Assembly: GCF_900604345.1 (NCBI RefSeq)
Contig: NZ_LR026983.1
Coordinates: 558,001-622,000, forward strand
DNA: 64,000 bases
Source: Maliibacterium massiliense
Lineage (GTDB): Bacteria > Bacillota > Clostridia > Christensenellales > Maliibacteriaceae
Direction: 5' to 3'
Below the pieces are notes generated by a model. The model did no database searches. It was not told the origin of the DNA and saw only the letters and a program-made list of their open reading frames with translations. Numbering within the stretch: the first letter of the stretch is position 1; every line of letters starts with the position of its first letter. Shown piece by piece: positions 18,576 through 32,126 of this stretch. A program made the position numbers and the translations under genes.

Positions 18576-18691
18576 TCCGGCGACGTCCTATCCTCCCGGG
18601 CCGTTACCAGCCAAGTACTTTCGGCGCTAAAGGGCTTAACTGCTGTGTTCGGTATGGGAACAGGTGGATCCCCTTCGCTATCGCCACCGGA
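18576..18691 (-). rRNA. rrf: 5S ribosomal RNA
   Basis: About 116 bases; the ends TCCGGTGGCGA and TCGCCGGA pair to form helix I, and the internal CCATACCGAACACAG and AAGTACTTGGCTGG are the standard 5S elements. Ends are set from helix I pairing. Confidence 0.95.
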
Positions 18692-18843
18692 AATTTCTAT
18701 GCAATTCTTCTTCGCGTATCTTCGCTTCTTCCCTTCCCACGAAAACACCCGCAACCGCATAATGTCCTAGCCTCTCCACAAGAGCTTCGCTTTATTCCCC
18801 GTCAACTACTTCTTCCTCAAACAATCCTTCTCTTTCTTCGCTT

Positions 18844-23583
<4,740 letters not shown>

Positions 23584-23810
23584 AAATCCTTTTACTCTAT
23601 CTGACAAATCCTCCTCTTGCGATTCGGATCCGCTTGCGTTGATTTTTCTCTTTTCCCGGAATTGACTGCTGTTCTTCTCTCTTTGCCTGGTCTCCCGCGC
23701 ACATCCCTGCACGCTTCTTATCCAGGCTAGAACCTCGTCTTTTCTTCCTTTGCTCTGTACAGTTTTCAAGGGTCTCTTCACTGCCGTCCACAAGCGGGAC
23801 AACAGAATCA

Positions 23811-23839
23811 AGATTACCACAGCCATATTGGCTTGTCAA
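23811..23839 (-). promoter_or_regulatory. rRNA operon promoter
   Basis: Minus strand TTGACA (23839-23834), 17-base spacer, TAATCT (23816-23811), preceded by an AT-rich stretch (about 23840-23870) that could serve as an UP element. The leader to the 16S is about 225 bases. No second promoter is obvious. Confidence 0.8.
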
Positions 23840-23937
23840 CAACTTTTTTCCGAAGAAAAAGTATTGTTATGCGGCCATTCCCGACTGGGTCTTTATTCTA
23901 GCATGTCCAACTTTTAGGGGCAACTGATGATAATAAA

Positions 23938-23986
23938 AATTAAAAGCCGTTTGTTCGCGATTTACACGCGAACAAACGGCTTTTTT
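23938..23986 (-). terminator. Strong bidirectional-looking hairpin after phosphoglucomutase
   Basis: AAAAGCCGTTTGTTCGCG (23942-23959) pairs perfectly over 18 bases with CGCGAACAAACGGCTTTT (23967-23984). T-runs follow on both strands; it lies 50 bases after the minus-strand phosphoglucomutase stop and shields the rRNA promoter. Confidence 0.88.
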
Positions 23987-24034
23987 CATCTTCGTTTAAC
24001 ACAACGTTCGTATTTGGCCAATTTTTCCCAAATC

Positions 24035-25768
24035 TTAGCGCAGGTATGTGTCCATAATGTCCATAAACGCCTTTTTGAGCGCGTCCATTTTTTTCTCCGC
24101 CAGCGCCTCCGTTGCGTCGTGCACCATGTAATACACCTTGATCTTGGGTTCCGTGCCCGAGGGGCGCACCACCACGGACGAACCATCCGCCAGCTCAAAA
24201 TACAACACGTTGGACGACGGTAGCGTCAGCGCCTCCATTTGCCCGTCGCACAGGGTGCGCACGCCACTCTGATAATCCCGCAGTCCCGATACCGCCACGC
24301 TGCCAACCGCCTTAGGCGCCTGGTTGCGCAGCGCGGACATGATAGCCTGCATCTTCTCCATGCCGTCCTTACCGGGCAGCGCGAACGATGCGACGCTTTC
24401 CTTATAATAGCCGTACTTTTTATAGAGCTCCTGCATGCCGTCGTAAAGCGTCATGCCGCGCGAACGGTACCAAGCAGCCGCCTCCACCGCAAGCATGGAC
24501 GCGATGACGGCGTCCTTGTCGCGCACGAATGTGCCCGTCAGGCAGCCGTAACTCTCCTCAAAGCCGAACAAAAAGGTGGGCGTACCCGCCTGCTCAAAGC
24601 ACTCCATCTGCTCGGCGATGAACTTAAAGCCCGTCAGCACGTCCATCAGCTGCACGCCGTAATCGGCGCAGATGGCGCGCGCAAGCTCGGTGGTGACGAT
24701 GGTTTTGATGACCATGCCGTCCTTGGGAAGCGTGCCCTGTGCTTTGCGCTGCTCGAGGATATAGTTCAGCAGCAGGCAGCCGGTCTGGTTGCCGGTCAGC
24801 ACCGTGTAGACATCCCCCTCGCTGACCAGCACGCCGATGCGGTCGCAGTCCGGGTCCGTGCCCAGCACCACATCCGCGCCCACTTTTTTCGCCATGGCGA
24901 TGGCCAGGGTAAAGGCGTCGTGATCCTCCGGGTTGGGGGAGCGCACGGTGGAGAAGTCCGGATCGGGCAGCTCCTGCTCCGGCACCACAAAGAGGTGCTT
25001 GACGCCGATCTCGGTAAGCACCCTGCGCACCGGGACGTTGCCCGTGCCGTGCAGCGGAGTGTAGACCACCTTGAAATCGTCGCCCAGCTTTTCGATCAGG
25101 TCAGGCCGCAGCGAGAGGCTCTTGACACGGGCGATGTACGCGTCGTCCATCTCCTTGCCTATCATCACAAGCAGGCCCTTTTGCCTGGCCTCCGCTTGGC
25201 TGACAGTGCGCACTGCGCCATAATCCTCGATCCTGTCGATGCAGGCCAGCACATCCGCCGCATGCGCGGGCGGGATCTGGCCCCCGTCCTCCCAGTACAC
25301 CTTGTAGCCGTTGTACTGCGGGGGGTTGTGGCTGGCCGTAATGACGATACCCGCGATGCAGCGCAGCTTGCGCAGCGCAAAGGAGAGCTGCGGCACGGGG
25401 CGCAGGCTCTCGTAAAGATACGCTTTGATGCCGTTTGCCGCAAGCACCAGCGCCGCCTCTTTGGCAAAGACGTCGCTGTAGCGGCGCGAGTCGTAGGCAA
25501 TGGCCACGCCGCGCGCCATGAGCGCCGCGCCCTGGGAGACGATGTAGTCCGCCAAGCCCTGCGTGGCACGCCGCACGGTGTAGACGTTCATGCGGTTATC
25601 CCCCGCGCCGATGACGCCGCGCATGCCCGCGGTGCCAAACTCCAGCGTGGTGTAGAAACGGTCCTCCAACTCCTTGGCGTCCGAGCAAATCGCCTCAAGC
25701 TCCTTGCGCGAGGCCTCGTCCAGCCATCCGGCCGCAAGCCAGGTCTGATAACGCTTTTGTGGATCCAT
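24035..25768 (-). CDS. Phosphoglucomutase/phosphomannomutase
   Basis: A 577-residue alpha-D-phosphohexomutase interconverting glucose-6-phosphate and glucose-1-phosphate (possibly also mannose phosphates). FGTAGMRG is near residue 45; TASHNP at about 144-149 carries the phosphoserine; GTDPDCDR is the metal-binding loop; GFEESYG the sugar-binding loop; RPSGTEPKIK the phosphate-binding loop near the C-terminus. The length fits the PgcA-type Bacillota enzymes rather than the shorter 450-residue ManB/GlmM. Starts ATG at 25768, or a GTG one codon upstream. Lies 28 bases after fprA and may be co-transcribed. It links to the glycogen locus at 33-44 kb by supplying glucose-1-phosphate. Confidence 0.93.
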   Translation of the reverse strand: MDPQKRYQTWLAAGWLDEASRKELEAICSDAKELEDRFYTTLEFGTAGMRGVIGAGDNRMNVYTVRRATQGLADYIVSQGAALMARGVAIAYDSRRYSDVFAKEAALVLAANGIKAYLYESLRPVPQLSFALRKLRCIAGIVITASHNPPQYNGYKVYWEDGGQIPPAHAADVLACIDRIEDYGAVRTVSQAEARQKGLLVMIGKEMDDAYIARVKSLSLRPDLIEKLGDDFKVVYTPLHGTGNVPVRRVLTEIGVKHLFVVPEQELPDPDFSTVRSPNPEDHDAFTLAIAMAKKVGADVVLGTDPDCDRIGVLVSEGDVYTVLTGNQTGCLLLNYILEQRKAQGTLPKDGMVIKTIVTTELARAICADYGVQLMDVLTGFKFIAEQMECFEQAGTPTFLFGFEESYGCLTGTFVRDKDAVIASMLAVEAAAWYRSRGMTLYDGMQELYKKYGYYKESVASFALPGKDGMEKMQAIMSALRNQAPKAVGSVAVSGLRDYQSGVRTLCDGQMEALTLPSSNVLYFELADGSSVVVRPSGTEPKIKVYYMVHDATEALAEKKMDALKKAFMDIMDTYLR

Positions 25769-25796
25769 CACGTTTGATGCGCCCCCTTACCTGTAT

Positions 25797-27005
25797 TTAT
25801 TTTGTTTCCAAAGCAGCTGCCACCGTCTGCCCCAGGGTGTAGGCGGCATCCAGATCCTGCTGTGTGGGACGGAATTTGACGCGCAGGCAGTCGGCTACAA
25901 TCCGCATGCCCAGCGAGGCCAGGCGGTCCTGCAGCATGCCGGGCGCCTCACCGCTCCAGCCGTAGCTGCCAAACGTGGCGGCCGGCCGGCCGGTAACCGC
26001 GTAGACGGATAGCCCGCAGGTCAGATCCCACACGGGCTTGAGCGCGTCGCGGTTGATGGTGGGCGAACCTAGAATGATCGCGTCACTCGCCATCGCCGCG
26101 CGCACCGCACGCGCAAAATCCACCGATACATCAAAACAATCGGCAACAAGTCCCGCCGCCTCCACCGCCTCGCGCACGCGCATGGCCAGCGCGCGGGTGA
26201 AGCCGTAGCAGGACACATAGCCGATAAACACGCGTTTTTTGTCGCTCTTTTTCTCCTCCGGCGCAGCCCACTGTGCGTTGAGGTCCACCACGCGCGCCGC
26301 TTCCTCGCGCAATAGCGGCCCGTGGCTGGGCGCGATGATGCGCGCCTTGACCCTGCGCGCCTTTTCGATGCCCGCGCGCATATAGCTCTTAAAGGGCCCC
26401 ATGATCGCGTCAAAGTAGTACTTGCGCGCGCTGTCCAGATCGCTTGTGGGATAGCTGTCCGACCATAAATCGGCTTCGATGGCGTAGTGGCAGCCAAACA
26501 CGTCGCCGGTGATGAGCAGCTCCTCCTCGGGGATGTAGGTAAACATAGTATCGGGCCAGTGCAAAAACGGCGCGGAAATAAACTGCAGCGTCTTGCCACC
26601 CAGATCGATGCTGTCGCCATCGCCCACCACCTGCACCGCAAAGGGCATATTGGTGATATCCCGCAAAAATACGGAGGCGGCGCGCGAACAGACCACCACA
26701 GCGTCCGGCGCCTCTTTCAGCAGCTGCGCAAGCGCGCCGGAGTGGTCCGGCTCGGTGTGGTTGAGCACAATGTAGTCCAGTTTGGCGATGTCGATCAGAT
26801 CGCCAAGCGCATCGATGAGCGCCGGGCCGAAGGCGTCCTTGACAACCTCCACCAGCGCGCACTTCTCCTTGCCCTGGACAAGATAGGCGTTGTAGGTGGT
26901 ACCGTAAGGCGTGTGCATGACCACGTCAAACACGCGCAGGCCCGCATCCACGGCGCCCACGTACGTGACGCCGCCCGCAACGCGCCTGGGTTCTATGCGT
27001 TTCAT
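25797..27005 (-). CDS. FprA-family flavodiiron protein
   Basis: A 402-residue soluble flavodiiron protein (A-type flavoprotein) that reduces O2 to water or NO to N2O in anaerobes. The beta-lactamase-like domain (1 to about 250) has the diiron ligands H83, E85, D87, H88 in NHTEPDHSG, further FLHWPDTM and GDVFGCH. The flavodoxin domain (about 257-402) begins KRVFIGYVSCYGFT and contains GSYGWSGEAPG. The rubredoxin gene lies 42 bases upstream on the same strand and is the likely electron donor; the flavin reductase-rubredoxin fusion at 57 kb is a second candidate donor, as in Moorella. Confidence 0.93.
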   Translation of the reverse strand: MKRIEPRRVAGGVTYVGAVDAGLRVFDVVMHTPYGTTYNAYLVQGKEKCALVEVVKDAFGPALIDALGDLIDIAKLDYIVLNHTEPDHSGALAQLLKEAPDAVVVCSRAASVFLRDITNMPFAVQVVGDGDSIDLGGKTLQFISAPFLHWPDTMFTYIPEEELLITGDVFGCHYAIEADLWSDSYPTSDLDSARKYYFDAIMGPFKSYMRAGIEKARRVKARIIAPSHGPLLREEAARVVDLNAQWAAPEEKKSDKKRVFIGYVSCYGFTRALAMRVREAVEAAGLVADCFDVSVDFARAVRAAMASDAIILGSPTINRDALKPVWDLTCGLSVYAVTGRPAATFGSYGWSGEAPGMLQDRLASLGMRIVADCLRVKFRPTQQDLDAAYTLGQTVAAALETK

Positions 27006-27047
27006 GATAATTCTATCTCCCCCATACCCCTTGCAAAGGCGCGGCTT

Positions 27048-27191
27048 TTAGTCCTCCACGGGTTCAAACATATCCTTGCCCACGCCGCAGAGCGGGCAGA
27101 CCCAATCCTCCGGCAGGTCCTCAAAGGCGACGCCGCCCTCGGCCTCGGGATCGTACTCGTACTGGCAGACAGTGCAGACGTATTTTTTCAT
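27048..27191 (-). CDS. Rubredoxin
   Basis: A 47-residue iron protein with the four iron ligands C6-x2-C9 and C32-x2-C35 ([22 protein letters not shown]). Slightly shorter than the usual 52 residues. The start ATG at 27191 has GGAGG eight bases before it; a longer in-frame extension upstream lacks a binding site. It precedes fprA by 42 bases and most likely donates electrons to it. Confidence 0.95.
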   Translation of the reverse strand: MKKYVCTVCQYEYDPEAEGGVAFEDLPEDWVCPLCGVGKDMFEPVED

Positions 27192-27467
27192 GTTTTTTAC
27201 CTCCAAGCAATATAAAATGTAGCGCTGTACACTTGCATGTAGGCGGGGCGTTTGCCATACCCTACCAATATTTTTATCATACAGCATTGCGCGTCTCTTT
27301 TCAATGACCGCCGCCTGGCGCATCGAGCAACATTGGGTCGTTTTTGCGCAAAAACCGCCGCACGGTGCGCAAGTGGATCACGGCAAATAAAAAGGACGCC
27401 AGCGTGCTTAGCATGCGCACGGTGCGTCCATTTTATTGCAATGCGTGCAAATTTGCCCCCGCCCTGT

Positions 27468-27662
27468 TCAGGCGAGTTTGGCGTTGAGTTCGGCCAGCAG
27501 CGCCTCGACGTCGTTGCCATGCGCTTTGCAGGCGTCCTCCAGCGATTCCGCGCGGGAGAACGGGCAGCCAAAGCAGTGCATGCCGTAGCTGGTGAGGATA
27601 TCTGCAAGCGATGCGTCGATATTGAGCACATCATTGATGGTCATCTCTTTGGTAACTTTCAT
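27468..27662 (-). CDS. DUF1858 protein (hybrid-cluster-protein-associated redox disulfide domain)
   Basis: A 64-residue protein starting MKVTKEMTINDVL. The DUF1858 signature is present: a helical start, then GMHCFGCPFS with the C30-x2-C33 pair, then a helix ending in LLAELNAKLA. Members occur alone or fused to redox enzymes and are thought to act as disulfide or metal-binding modules; the exact role is not known. AAAGGAGG precedes the ATG. The 275 bases between it and rubredoxin hold short GC-rich inverted repeats but no clear terminator. Confidence 0.85.
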   Translation of the reverse strand: MKVTKEMTINDVLNIDASLADILTSYGMHCFGCPFSRAESLEDACKAHGNDVEALLAELNAKLA

Positions 27663-27702
27663 GCGTGTTGACGCCTCCTTTTGTCATTGGGTTTGTGGTT
27701 TC

Positions 27703-27731
27703 ATCATACCCTGCGCGCGCATTCGTGGCAA
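27703..27731 (-). promoter_or_regulatory. Promoter of the DUF1858 gene
   Basis: Minus strand TTGCCA (27731-27726), 17-base spacer, TATGAT (27708-27703). It faces away from the methyltransferase promoter. Confidence 0.65.
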
Positions 27732-27752
27732 GGGGCAATTTGGCGTTTTCCT

Positions 27753-27782
27753 TTGCCAAAGCACGTGCATGCGGTATATAAT
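27753..27782 (+). promoter_or_regulatory. Promoter of the RsmC-like methyltransferase gene
   Basis: Plus strand TTGCCA (27753-27758), 18-base spacer, TATAAT (27777-27782), about 50 bases before the start codon. Confidence 0.7.
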
Positions 27783-27835
27783 AAAAGTATCTTTATAGGA
27801 TGCATTTTGGATGGTATCGTCTTTAGGAGGCACAG

Positions 27836-28432
27836 ATGTGCGACCATTACTATTCTAGCCAACCGACAAGCGCCCATGCGCGCCAAAGTTTAACATTGGA
27901 AGACGCGGCGGGCACGCTGCGCTTTACCAGTGATGCGGGCGTCTTTTCCCGCGACCATGTCGATGCCGGCACCCGGCTGCTGTTATCGGCGCTGCCCGAT
28001 GTCTCGGGCGAGGCGCTGGATCTGGGCTGCGGCTATGGCGTCATCGGCATCGCGATGGCCAAGCGCTGCCCAAAGAGCCGCTGGCTACTTGCCGACGTCA
28101 ACGCGCGGGCGCTGTCGCTGGCGCGCGAAAACCTCGCGGCAAACGGCGTGCGCAACGCGCTCGTGATCGCAAGCGACGGCTTTGCCGCCATTGAGGGCAC
28201 GTTTGCGCTGATCGTCACCAACCCGCCCATCCGCATTGGCAAGCAGGCCCTGCAGGCGATGTGGCGGGACGCGCGCGCCCACCTGCTGCCTGAAGGGGCG
28301 CTCTATCTGGTGATTCGCAAGCAGCAGGGCGCGCCCTCTGCCAAGGCCTTTTTACAGGGGCTCTTTGGCAACTGCGAGACCGTGGCGCGCGGCGGCGGCT
28401 ACTGGGTGCTGCGCTGCGTCAAACAAGCGTGA
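27836..28432 (+). CDS. RsmC-like class I SAM-dependent methyltransferase
   Basis: A 198-residue methyltransferase. Residues about 60-72 (LDLGCGYGVIGIAMA) are the SAM-binding motif I, LLADVNARAL follows as motif II, and TNPPIR at 128-133 is the NPP[FI] motif of N-methyltransferases acting on nucleobases. It resembles single-domain relatives of RsmC, which methylates G1207 of 16S rRNA at N2. AGGAGG lies five bases before the ATG. Single gene; an rRNA substrate is inferred from family only. Confidence 0.85.
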   Translation: MCDHYYSSQPTSAHARQSLTLEDAAGTLRFTSDAGVFSRDHVDAGTRLLLSALPDVSGEALDLGCGYGVIGIAMAKRCPKSRWLLADVNARALSLARENLAANGVRNALVIASDGFAAIEGTFALIVTNPPIRIGKQALQAMWRDARAHLLPEGALYLVIRKQQGAPSAKAFLQGLFGNCETVARGGGYWVLRCVKQA

Positions 28433-28494
28433 ATGCGGCAACGCGCCGCTTGATAAAAATTTGATCCAATTTTGCACAATGGGAGGAAGAAACC

Positions 28495-29526
28495 ATGCTT
28501 GAAAAAGTACCTCTTGGCAGCACAGGCATGCAGGTGACGCGCGTCTCCTTTGGGTGCCTGCCGCTGCAGCGCATCACCAAAGAGGAGGCCGTGACCCTGC
28601 TGCGCCGCGCCTATGATGCGGGCGTCAATTTTTACGATACCGCCCACGTCTATACTGACAGCCAGAGCAAGATCGCCGCCGCGTTTGACAGCGGCATGCG
28701 CAAAAACATCTACATCGCCTCCAAAACGATGTCCACCACCTACGAGCAGGCCATGGCGCAGATCGACAACAGCCTTACGCAGCTTGGCACCGACTATATC
28801 GACCTGTACCAGTGGCACAATCCGGCGAGCATCGATCACCTGGACGATCCCGCCAGCCCTTACATGGCGCTGGTCGATGCGAAAAGGCAGGGCAAAATCC
28901 TACACATCGGCCTGACCAACCATAACTACGACAGGGCGCGCGCCGCCATCGCCTCGGGTGCGTTTGAGACGCTGCAGTATCCCTTCTCCATGCTCTCCAG
29001 CGCGCGCGAGATCGACCTTGCCCAAGAGGCGGCCGACCACGGCATGGGCTTTATCGCCATGAAGGGCATGTGCGGCGGCCTGCTGGAGGATGGGCGCGTG
29101 CCCTTTGCCTTTATGCACCAATATCCGCACGTGGTGCCCATCTGGGGCATGCAGCGCGTAAGCGAGCTGGAGCAGTTTCTGCAGCTGGCGGAAAACCCGC
29201 CCGCCTTTGATGACGATATGCGCGCGCAGATCAAGGCCATCCAGGCCGAGCTGGGCGATTCCTTCTGCCGGGGCTGCGGCTACTGCCTGCCCTGCCCGGC
29301 CCAGATCCAGCTGCCCATCGCCATGCGCATGAGCTGCTTTCTCAAACGCAACGCATTGGATAAATACTTGGACGAGGAACACTACGCACAGATGCAGCGC
29401 ATCGAGGACTGCCAGCACTGCAACGCCTGCGCCAAGCGCTGTCCCTACCACCTGGACCCGCCCACCCGACTGGCCGAGGAATGGACGCTCTATCAGCGCG
29501 CGTACGCGGATTATCACCGCAAATGA
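28495..29526 (+). CDS. Aldo/keto reductase with C-terminal ferredoxin-like Fe-S domain
   Basis: A 343-residue protein. Residues 1 to about 250 form an aldo/keto reductase TIM barrel with the catalytic tetrad D48, Y53, K77 and H108 (FYDTAHVY, ASKTM, QWHN). The C-terminus adds two Cys4 motifs, C258-x2-C261-x2-C264-x2-C267 and C306-x2-C309-x2-C312-x3-C316-P, suggesting [4Fe-4S] clusters. This fusion is common in anaerobic Clostridia but its substrate is unknown; the clusters suggest ferredoxin-linked rather than purely NADPH-linked chemistry. Own terminator downstream; a perfect inverted repeat follows the stop codon immediately. Confidence 0.9.
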   Translation: MLEKVPLGSTGMQVTRVSFGCLPLQRITKEEAVTLLRRAYDAGVNFYDTAHVYTDSQSKIAAAFDSGMRKNIYIASKTMSTTYEQAMAQIDNSLTQLGTDYIDLYQWHNPASIDHLDDPASPYMALVDAKRQGKILHIGLTNHNYDRARAAIASGAFETLQYPFSMLSSAREIDLAQEAADHGMGFIAMKGMCGGLLEDGRVPFAFMHQYPHVVPIWGMQRVSELEQFLQLAENPPAFDDDMRAQIKAIQAELGDSFCRGCGYCLPCPAQIQLPIAMRMSCFLKRNALDKYLDEEHYAQMQRIEDCQHCNACAKRCPYHLDPPTRLAEEWTLYQRAYADYHRK

Positions 29527-29530
29527 GCCA

Positions 29531-29565
29531 TTATATGTAAACCCAATCATAAAGTTTACATATAA
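29531..29565. repeat. Perfect 12-bp inverted repeat after the aldo/keto reductase gene
   Basis: TTATATGTAAAC (29531-29542) is the exact reverse complement of GTTTACATATAA (29554-29565), with an 11-base spacer. It starts within five bases of the stop codon and is AT-rich in a GC-rich region. No T-tract follows; the real terminator begins seven bases later. Confidence 0.85.
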
Positions 29566-29571
29566 CGATAC

Positions 29572-29604
29572 AGGCGCCTCCCCAATCGGGGAAGCGCCTT
29601 TTTT
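29572..29604 (+). terminator. Terminator of the Fe-S aldo/keto reductase gene
   Basis: AGGCGCCTCCCC pairs with CGGGGAAGCGCCT around AAT with one mismatch, followed by TTTTTT. Confidence 0.85.
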
Positions 29605-29643
29605 GATCTTCTTAATGCATATCTCTTTTTATTTGGGAAGCGG

Positions 29644-30564
29644 CTAAATGCCGGCAACTGCGAGAACCAGCGGCAGCGTCAGCAGGCACAGCACCGTGGT
29701 GATGCACACAAAGCGCGCAGCCGCGGCGGTATCGCCGTCAAAGTTCTCAGCAAAGAGCGATACCGTGGCCGCGGCGGGCATGCCCGATGCAGCCACAAGC
29801 GCGCCCAGCGCCACGCCTTCCAGTCCCAGCGCAAGGCCGATGCCCCAGGCGGCCAGCGGCAGCGCGAGCAGGCGCAGCGCCGCGGCAAGCATGCCCCGCA
29901 CGTCGCGCAGCACCCCATTCCACTGGATATCGCCCAGGTGCGCGCCGATCACCACCATGGCGAGGGGCGCGATGGTCGCGCCCATGGTCTCCAGGCTGGT
30001 GGCGATCACGCTGGGCAGCTTAACCTGGAACATAAACAGCGCAAGCCCCAGCATCGTGGCCACCACGTTGGGGTTGAGCAGCACCTTTTTGAGGCTGTCC
30101 TTCCAGCTTTTGCCCCGGATGCCGAAGATGCGCAGGCCCACCGTCCAGCAAAACAGGTTGAACGCGCCGGCGTACATCGCCCCAAAGAGCACCCCCACCG
30201 GCCCGTAGAGCGCCCGCAGCAGCGGGTAGCCCATAAACGTGCAGTTGGAAAACACCACGCCAAAGCGCAGCACCACGCTTGCGCCGTCCTGCCGCCTGCC
30301 CAGGGCGAGATAGGCCACGCCCGTGGCCAGCGCGTGCACCAGCATGCAGGCAAGCAGCATCCACAAAAGGCTTTTGAGCAAATCGGGCGTGTAGGCAAAC
30401 TGAAACGCGGATAACAGCATGCAGGGGGTGGCGATGTTGAGCACAAAGGGCACCAACCCTTTGATAAAGCCCTCCTTGATCACCCCTGTGCGCACCCCGG
30501 CAAACCCGATGGCCGCCATAATGCAGAGCACCAGCATCGCCTCGATTACCGGCCAGGTAGACAT
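29644..30564 (-). CDS. AEC-family transporter (auxin efflux carrier superfamily)
   Basis: A 306-residue integral membrane protein with about ten hydrophobic helices in the two five-helix halves of AEC carriers. Recognisable pieces are PFVLNIATPCMLLSAF in the first half, VFSNCTFMGYPLL around helix 4, LNPNVVATMLGL at the mid-point, and ASGMPAAATVSLFA near the end. Bacterial members export organic acids or malate-like compounds; the substrate here is unknown. Last gene of the cysK-amidohydrolase-PHP-AEC operon, 34 bases after the PHP gene. Confidence 0.88.
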   Translation of the reverse strand: MSTWPVIEAMLVLCIMAAIGFAGVRTGVIKEGFIKGLVPFVLNIATPCMLLSAFQFAYTPDLLKSLLWMLLACMLVHALATGVAYLALGRRQDGASVVLRFGVVFSNCTFMGYPLLRALYGPVGVLFGAMYAGAFNLFCWTVGLRIFGIRGKSWKDSLKKVLLNPNVVATMLGLALFMFQVKLPSVIATSLETMGATIAPLAMVVIGAHLGDIQWNGVLRDVRGMLAAALRLLALPLAAWGIGLALGLEGVALGALVAASGMPAAATVSLFAENFDGDTAAAARFVCITTVLCLLTLPLVLAVAGI

Positions 30565-30598
30565 GGTTCAATCCCTTTCTGTGCTGTTACATCCATTG

Positions 30599-31270
30599 TC
30601 ACTGTCCCATGTTGCGCTTGAACGTTTTGGCGCGGATCATGCCCAGCAAATCGGCCATATCCCTTGGCGCGCGCGGAAACACCATGGCTGCGGTGCCGAT
30701 ATCGGCGCGCACGTGCGCGTCGCTCGCCGAGAACATCAGAAGATTGTTGCGCTTGGCCCAGTTGCGCGCGATGATGTTGTAATTGGCGTGGCGCATATTG
30801 CCGTTGAACACCTCGCTGCCGTCGAGCAGGCGCGGGTTGGCGCGCCTGCAGGGGGAGCGGAAAGGGTGCGCCTGCACGATCATCAGTTTGTGCTGCAGCG
30901 CGATCTGGCGCACCGTGGGCAGATCCAGCAGGTGCAGCCGCGGATAGTCCATCAAAAACGCCTCGTCCACGCCGTACACCAGAAAATCGTCGCTCGCGCC
31001 CTTAAAGCGCAGCTCCATGCCCTGCAGCACCATCAGCCCCAGCGCATCGCCCGCGGCTTTGGCCGCGCGGTAGCCCGCCAGGTAGAGATCCATCTGCTCC
31101 CGCCACGTAAGCAGGGTTTTATCCTTGAAAAACTTGTTGAAGTAGTGGTCCGTAATCACAATGCCGTCGTAGCCGCGCTGCTTGTAGAGCGCCACCACGT
31201 CCGCAGCGGGCACCTTGCCGCAGGGGCTGGTCTCGGCGGTATGCACATGCATGTCCATGCGAAAAGCCAT
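30599..31270 (-). CDS. PHP-domain metal-dependent phosphoesterase-like protein
   Basis: A 223-residue protein. MDMHVHTAE (5-13) gives the first metal ligands, VITDHYFN the next, GMELRF, QAHPFR and FSASDAHVRADIG the remaining histidines and aspartates of the PHP fold. Related proteins include histidinol phosphatases, nucleoside-phosphate phosphoesterases and YciV/RNase AM-type enzymes. The substrate cannot be assigned. Ribosome binding site GGGAGG before the ATG; 27 bases after the amidohydrolase. Confidence 0.85.
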   Translation of the reverse strand: MAFRMDMHVHTAETSPCGKVPAADVVALYKQRGYDGIVITDHYFNKFFKDKTLLTWREQMDLYLAGYRAAKAAGDALGLMVLQGMELRFKGASDDFLVYGVDEAFLMDYPRLHLLDLPTVRQIALQHKLMIVQAHPFRSPCRRANPRLLDGSEVFNGNMRHANYNIIARNWAKRNNLLMFSASDAHVRADIGTAAMVFPRAPRDMADLLGMIRAKTFKRNMGQ

Positions 31271-31297
31271 GGGTTTGCCTCCCTCTCTTTTTTACGG

Positions 31298-32110
31298 TCA
31301 CGCCTCGCCCAGCAGGCGCTTTGCGTTGCCGGAAAAGATGGCGTGCTTCTCCGCGTCCGTCAGCGCCATGGCGCCGATGCGCGCGATGTCTTTGCCCGCG
31401 TCTCCCCAAGGCAGGTCGCTGCCAAAGAGCACGCGTTCTATCCCGTGCGTACGCGCCAGTTTGATAAAGAGCGCGTCGCTCATGTAACCGAGCGAAAACG
31501 ATGTATCGATGTAGACGTTGTTCGCCCTGCCCGCAAGTGCGCGCAGCACGCATTCCGGATGCAGCCACTGCCCCATGTGCGCGGCAATCAACGTGAGCGC
31601 CGGGTACTGCTCTGCTACCTTGCGCACATCCCCGGCGTCGGCGTGGTAGGGCGCCGCGTAGCCGATATCGCAGCCTACGTGCAATAGCAGCGCCATGCCC
31701 CGTGCCTGCAGCCCCGCGTAAATGGGCGCCATGCGCGCGTCATCCAGGCGCACCTGCTGGTACTCGGTGTGCATCTTGACGCCCCGCACGCCCGCGCGGT
31801 GCAGCCGATCAAGCTCCTGCTCCATATCCGGCGCGTCGGGGTGCATTGCGCCGAAGGCGCGCAGGCGCGCGTCGTGCAGACCCAGCACCCAGTCGTTGAT
31901 GCGCCGCACCTGCCTGCCGCTTGTGGCCACCGGCTGCAGCACCGATACGTCCACGCCGCTGCCCTCCATGTGCGCAAGCACGCCGCGCACGCTGCCGTCC
32001 GTCAGGGCGTGCACGCCTCCGCGGGCCTCCAGCGCGGAGATGGCGCGCGGCGCCAGCGCGTCGGGAAACGCGTGCACATGTATATCCATTACCAGTTGAT
32101 CGCAAAACAT
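31298..32110 (-). CDS. Amidohydrolase-family metal-dependent hydrolase
   Basis: A 270-residue TIM-barrel hydrolase of the amidohydrolase 2 family. MDIHVHAF holds the HxH metal pair at about residues 11-13; LLLHVG, LIAAHMGQW and FGSDLPWGD supply the later His and Asp ligands. The ATG at 32110 has AAGG about nine bases upstream; the frame extends to 32170 but overlaps cysK. Reaction (amide/ester hydrolysis or decarboxylation) unknown. It lies between cysK and a PHP gene in one operon. Confidence 0.85.
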   Translation of the reverse strand: MFCDQLVMDIHVHAFPDALAPRAISALEARGGVHALTDGSVRGVLAHMEGSGVDVSVLQPVATSGRQVRRINDWVLGLHDARLRAFGAMHPDAPDMEQELDRLHRAGVRGVKMHTEYQQVRLDDARMAPIYAGLQARGMALLLHVGCDIGYAAPYHADAGDVRKVAEQYPALTLIAAHMGQWLHPECVLRALAGRANNVYIDTSFSLGYMSDALFIKLARTHGIERVLFGSDLPWGDAGKDIARIGAMALTDAEKHAIFSGNAKRLLGEA

Positions 32111-32126
32111 GACGGTAACCTTGCGC

